Below, piece after piece: positions 6,205 to 6,335 of a stretch of 6,335 bases of DNA. The position numbers and the translations under genes were made by a program. The notes beneath the pieces are model-generated. The model did not search any database, was not told the origin of the DNA, and saw only the letters and a list, made by a program, of their open reading frames with translations. Location: the NCBI GenBank assembly GCA_040904945.1, contig JBBDSM010000084.1, positions 1-6,335 of the forward strand. The letters run 5' to 3'. Numbering within the stretch: the first letter of the stretch is position 1; every line of letters starts with the position of its first letter. The DNA comes from JAWLHJ01 sp040904945. GTDB lineage: Bacteria > Gemmatimonadota > Gemmatimonadetes > Longimicrobiales > Gaopeijiaceae.

Positions 6205-6335
6205 ATGCTCAAGTGGATCCGGGACGCCCGCATCGACTTCAAGACCGGCGTCATCCTGATCGTGATCACGCTGGCCGTATGGGCCGCCGTGGTCTATCTG
6301 AACATGAACGACGTCGTGGAGGAGTTCAGCCAGCC
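6205..6335 (+). CDS. Membrane-anchored protein of unknown function, N-terminus only (cut by window end)
   Basis: The ATG at 6205 opens a frame that stays open to the window end, giving 43 complete residues. They begin MLKWIRDARIDFKTG, then a strongly hydrophobic segment VILIVITLAVWAAVVYL (16-32), then a polar, acidic stretch NMNDVVEEFSQ. This is a short cytoplasmic, positively charged head followed by one membrane helix, with the rest presumably outside. It could be an uncleaved signal anchor of a sensor kinase, a chemoreceptor or another membrane protein; too little is visible to choose. It is transcribed divergently from the operon, across 185 bases. I do not recognise the family. Confidence 0.7.
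   Translation, partial: MLKWIRDARIDFKTGVILIVITLAVWAAVVYLNMNDVVEEFSQ

Noticed and set aside
4622..6259. 545-residue plus-strand ORF opposite the serine hydrolase
   Set aside because: It is an antisense shadow common in GC-rich DNA. The minus strand has a lipoprotein signal, SxxK and YxN motifs, while this frame shows no recognisable domain.

Overview
The window is GC-rich, tightly packed bacterial DNA. A DUF4953/DUF5117-type zinc metalloprotease, a MatB/MatC-like malonate pair and a long lipoprotein serine hydrolase would suit an environmental high-GC lineage such as Gemmatimonadota or a relative. That placement is inference from protein flavour only.

Layout. Positions 1-1034 (+) are the 3' end of a large zinc-dependent metalloprotease. 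After a 57-base convergent gap, four minus-strand genes run from about 6019 down to 1092 as one apparent operon. In order of transcription they are: a lipoprotein serine hydrolase of the class C beta-lactamase/NylB type (6019-4514), an ACSF3/MatB-like malonyl-CoA synthetase (4517-2928), a MatC-like dicarboxylate carrier (2931-1696), and an AhpD/carboxymuconolactone-decarboxylase-like (CMD) protein (1676-1092). The first three are joined by 4-base GTGA stop/start overlaps, and the last follows after 19 bases. A 185-base divergent region then leads to a plus-strand gene starting at 6205, cut by the window end, that encodes a protein with an N-terminal membrane helix.

The main discovery candidate is the last operon gene. 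Its frame is interrupted by one TGA (1425-1427) and then continues for 110 conserved-looking codons. The TGA sits four residues before a histidine, where the CxxCxxxH motif of AhpD/CMD proteins has its second, catalytic cysteine. Thirteen bases downstream on the same strand is a perfect 5-bp hairpin with a 6-base loop starting in G, at the distance expected of a bacterial SECIS. The simplest reading is a 194-residue selenoprotein with Sec84. Standard gene calling would split it into two short ORFs or call it a pseudogene. All four minus-strand genes also end in TGA, so TGA is not reassigned generally.

Together the operon suggests uptake of malonate or a similar dicarboxylate by MatC and activation to the CoA thioester by MatB. 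An envelope hydrolase and a redox-active selenoenzyme are co-expressed with them, but their link to the pathway is unknown.
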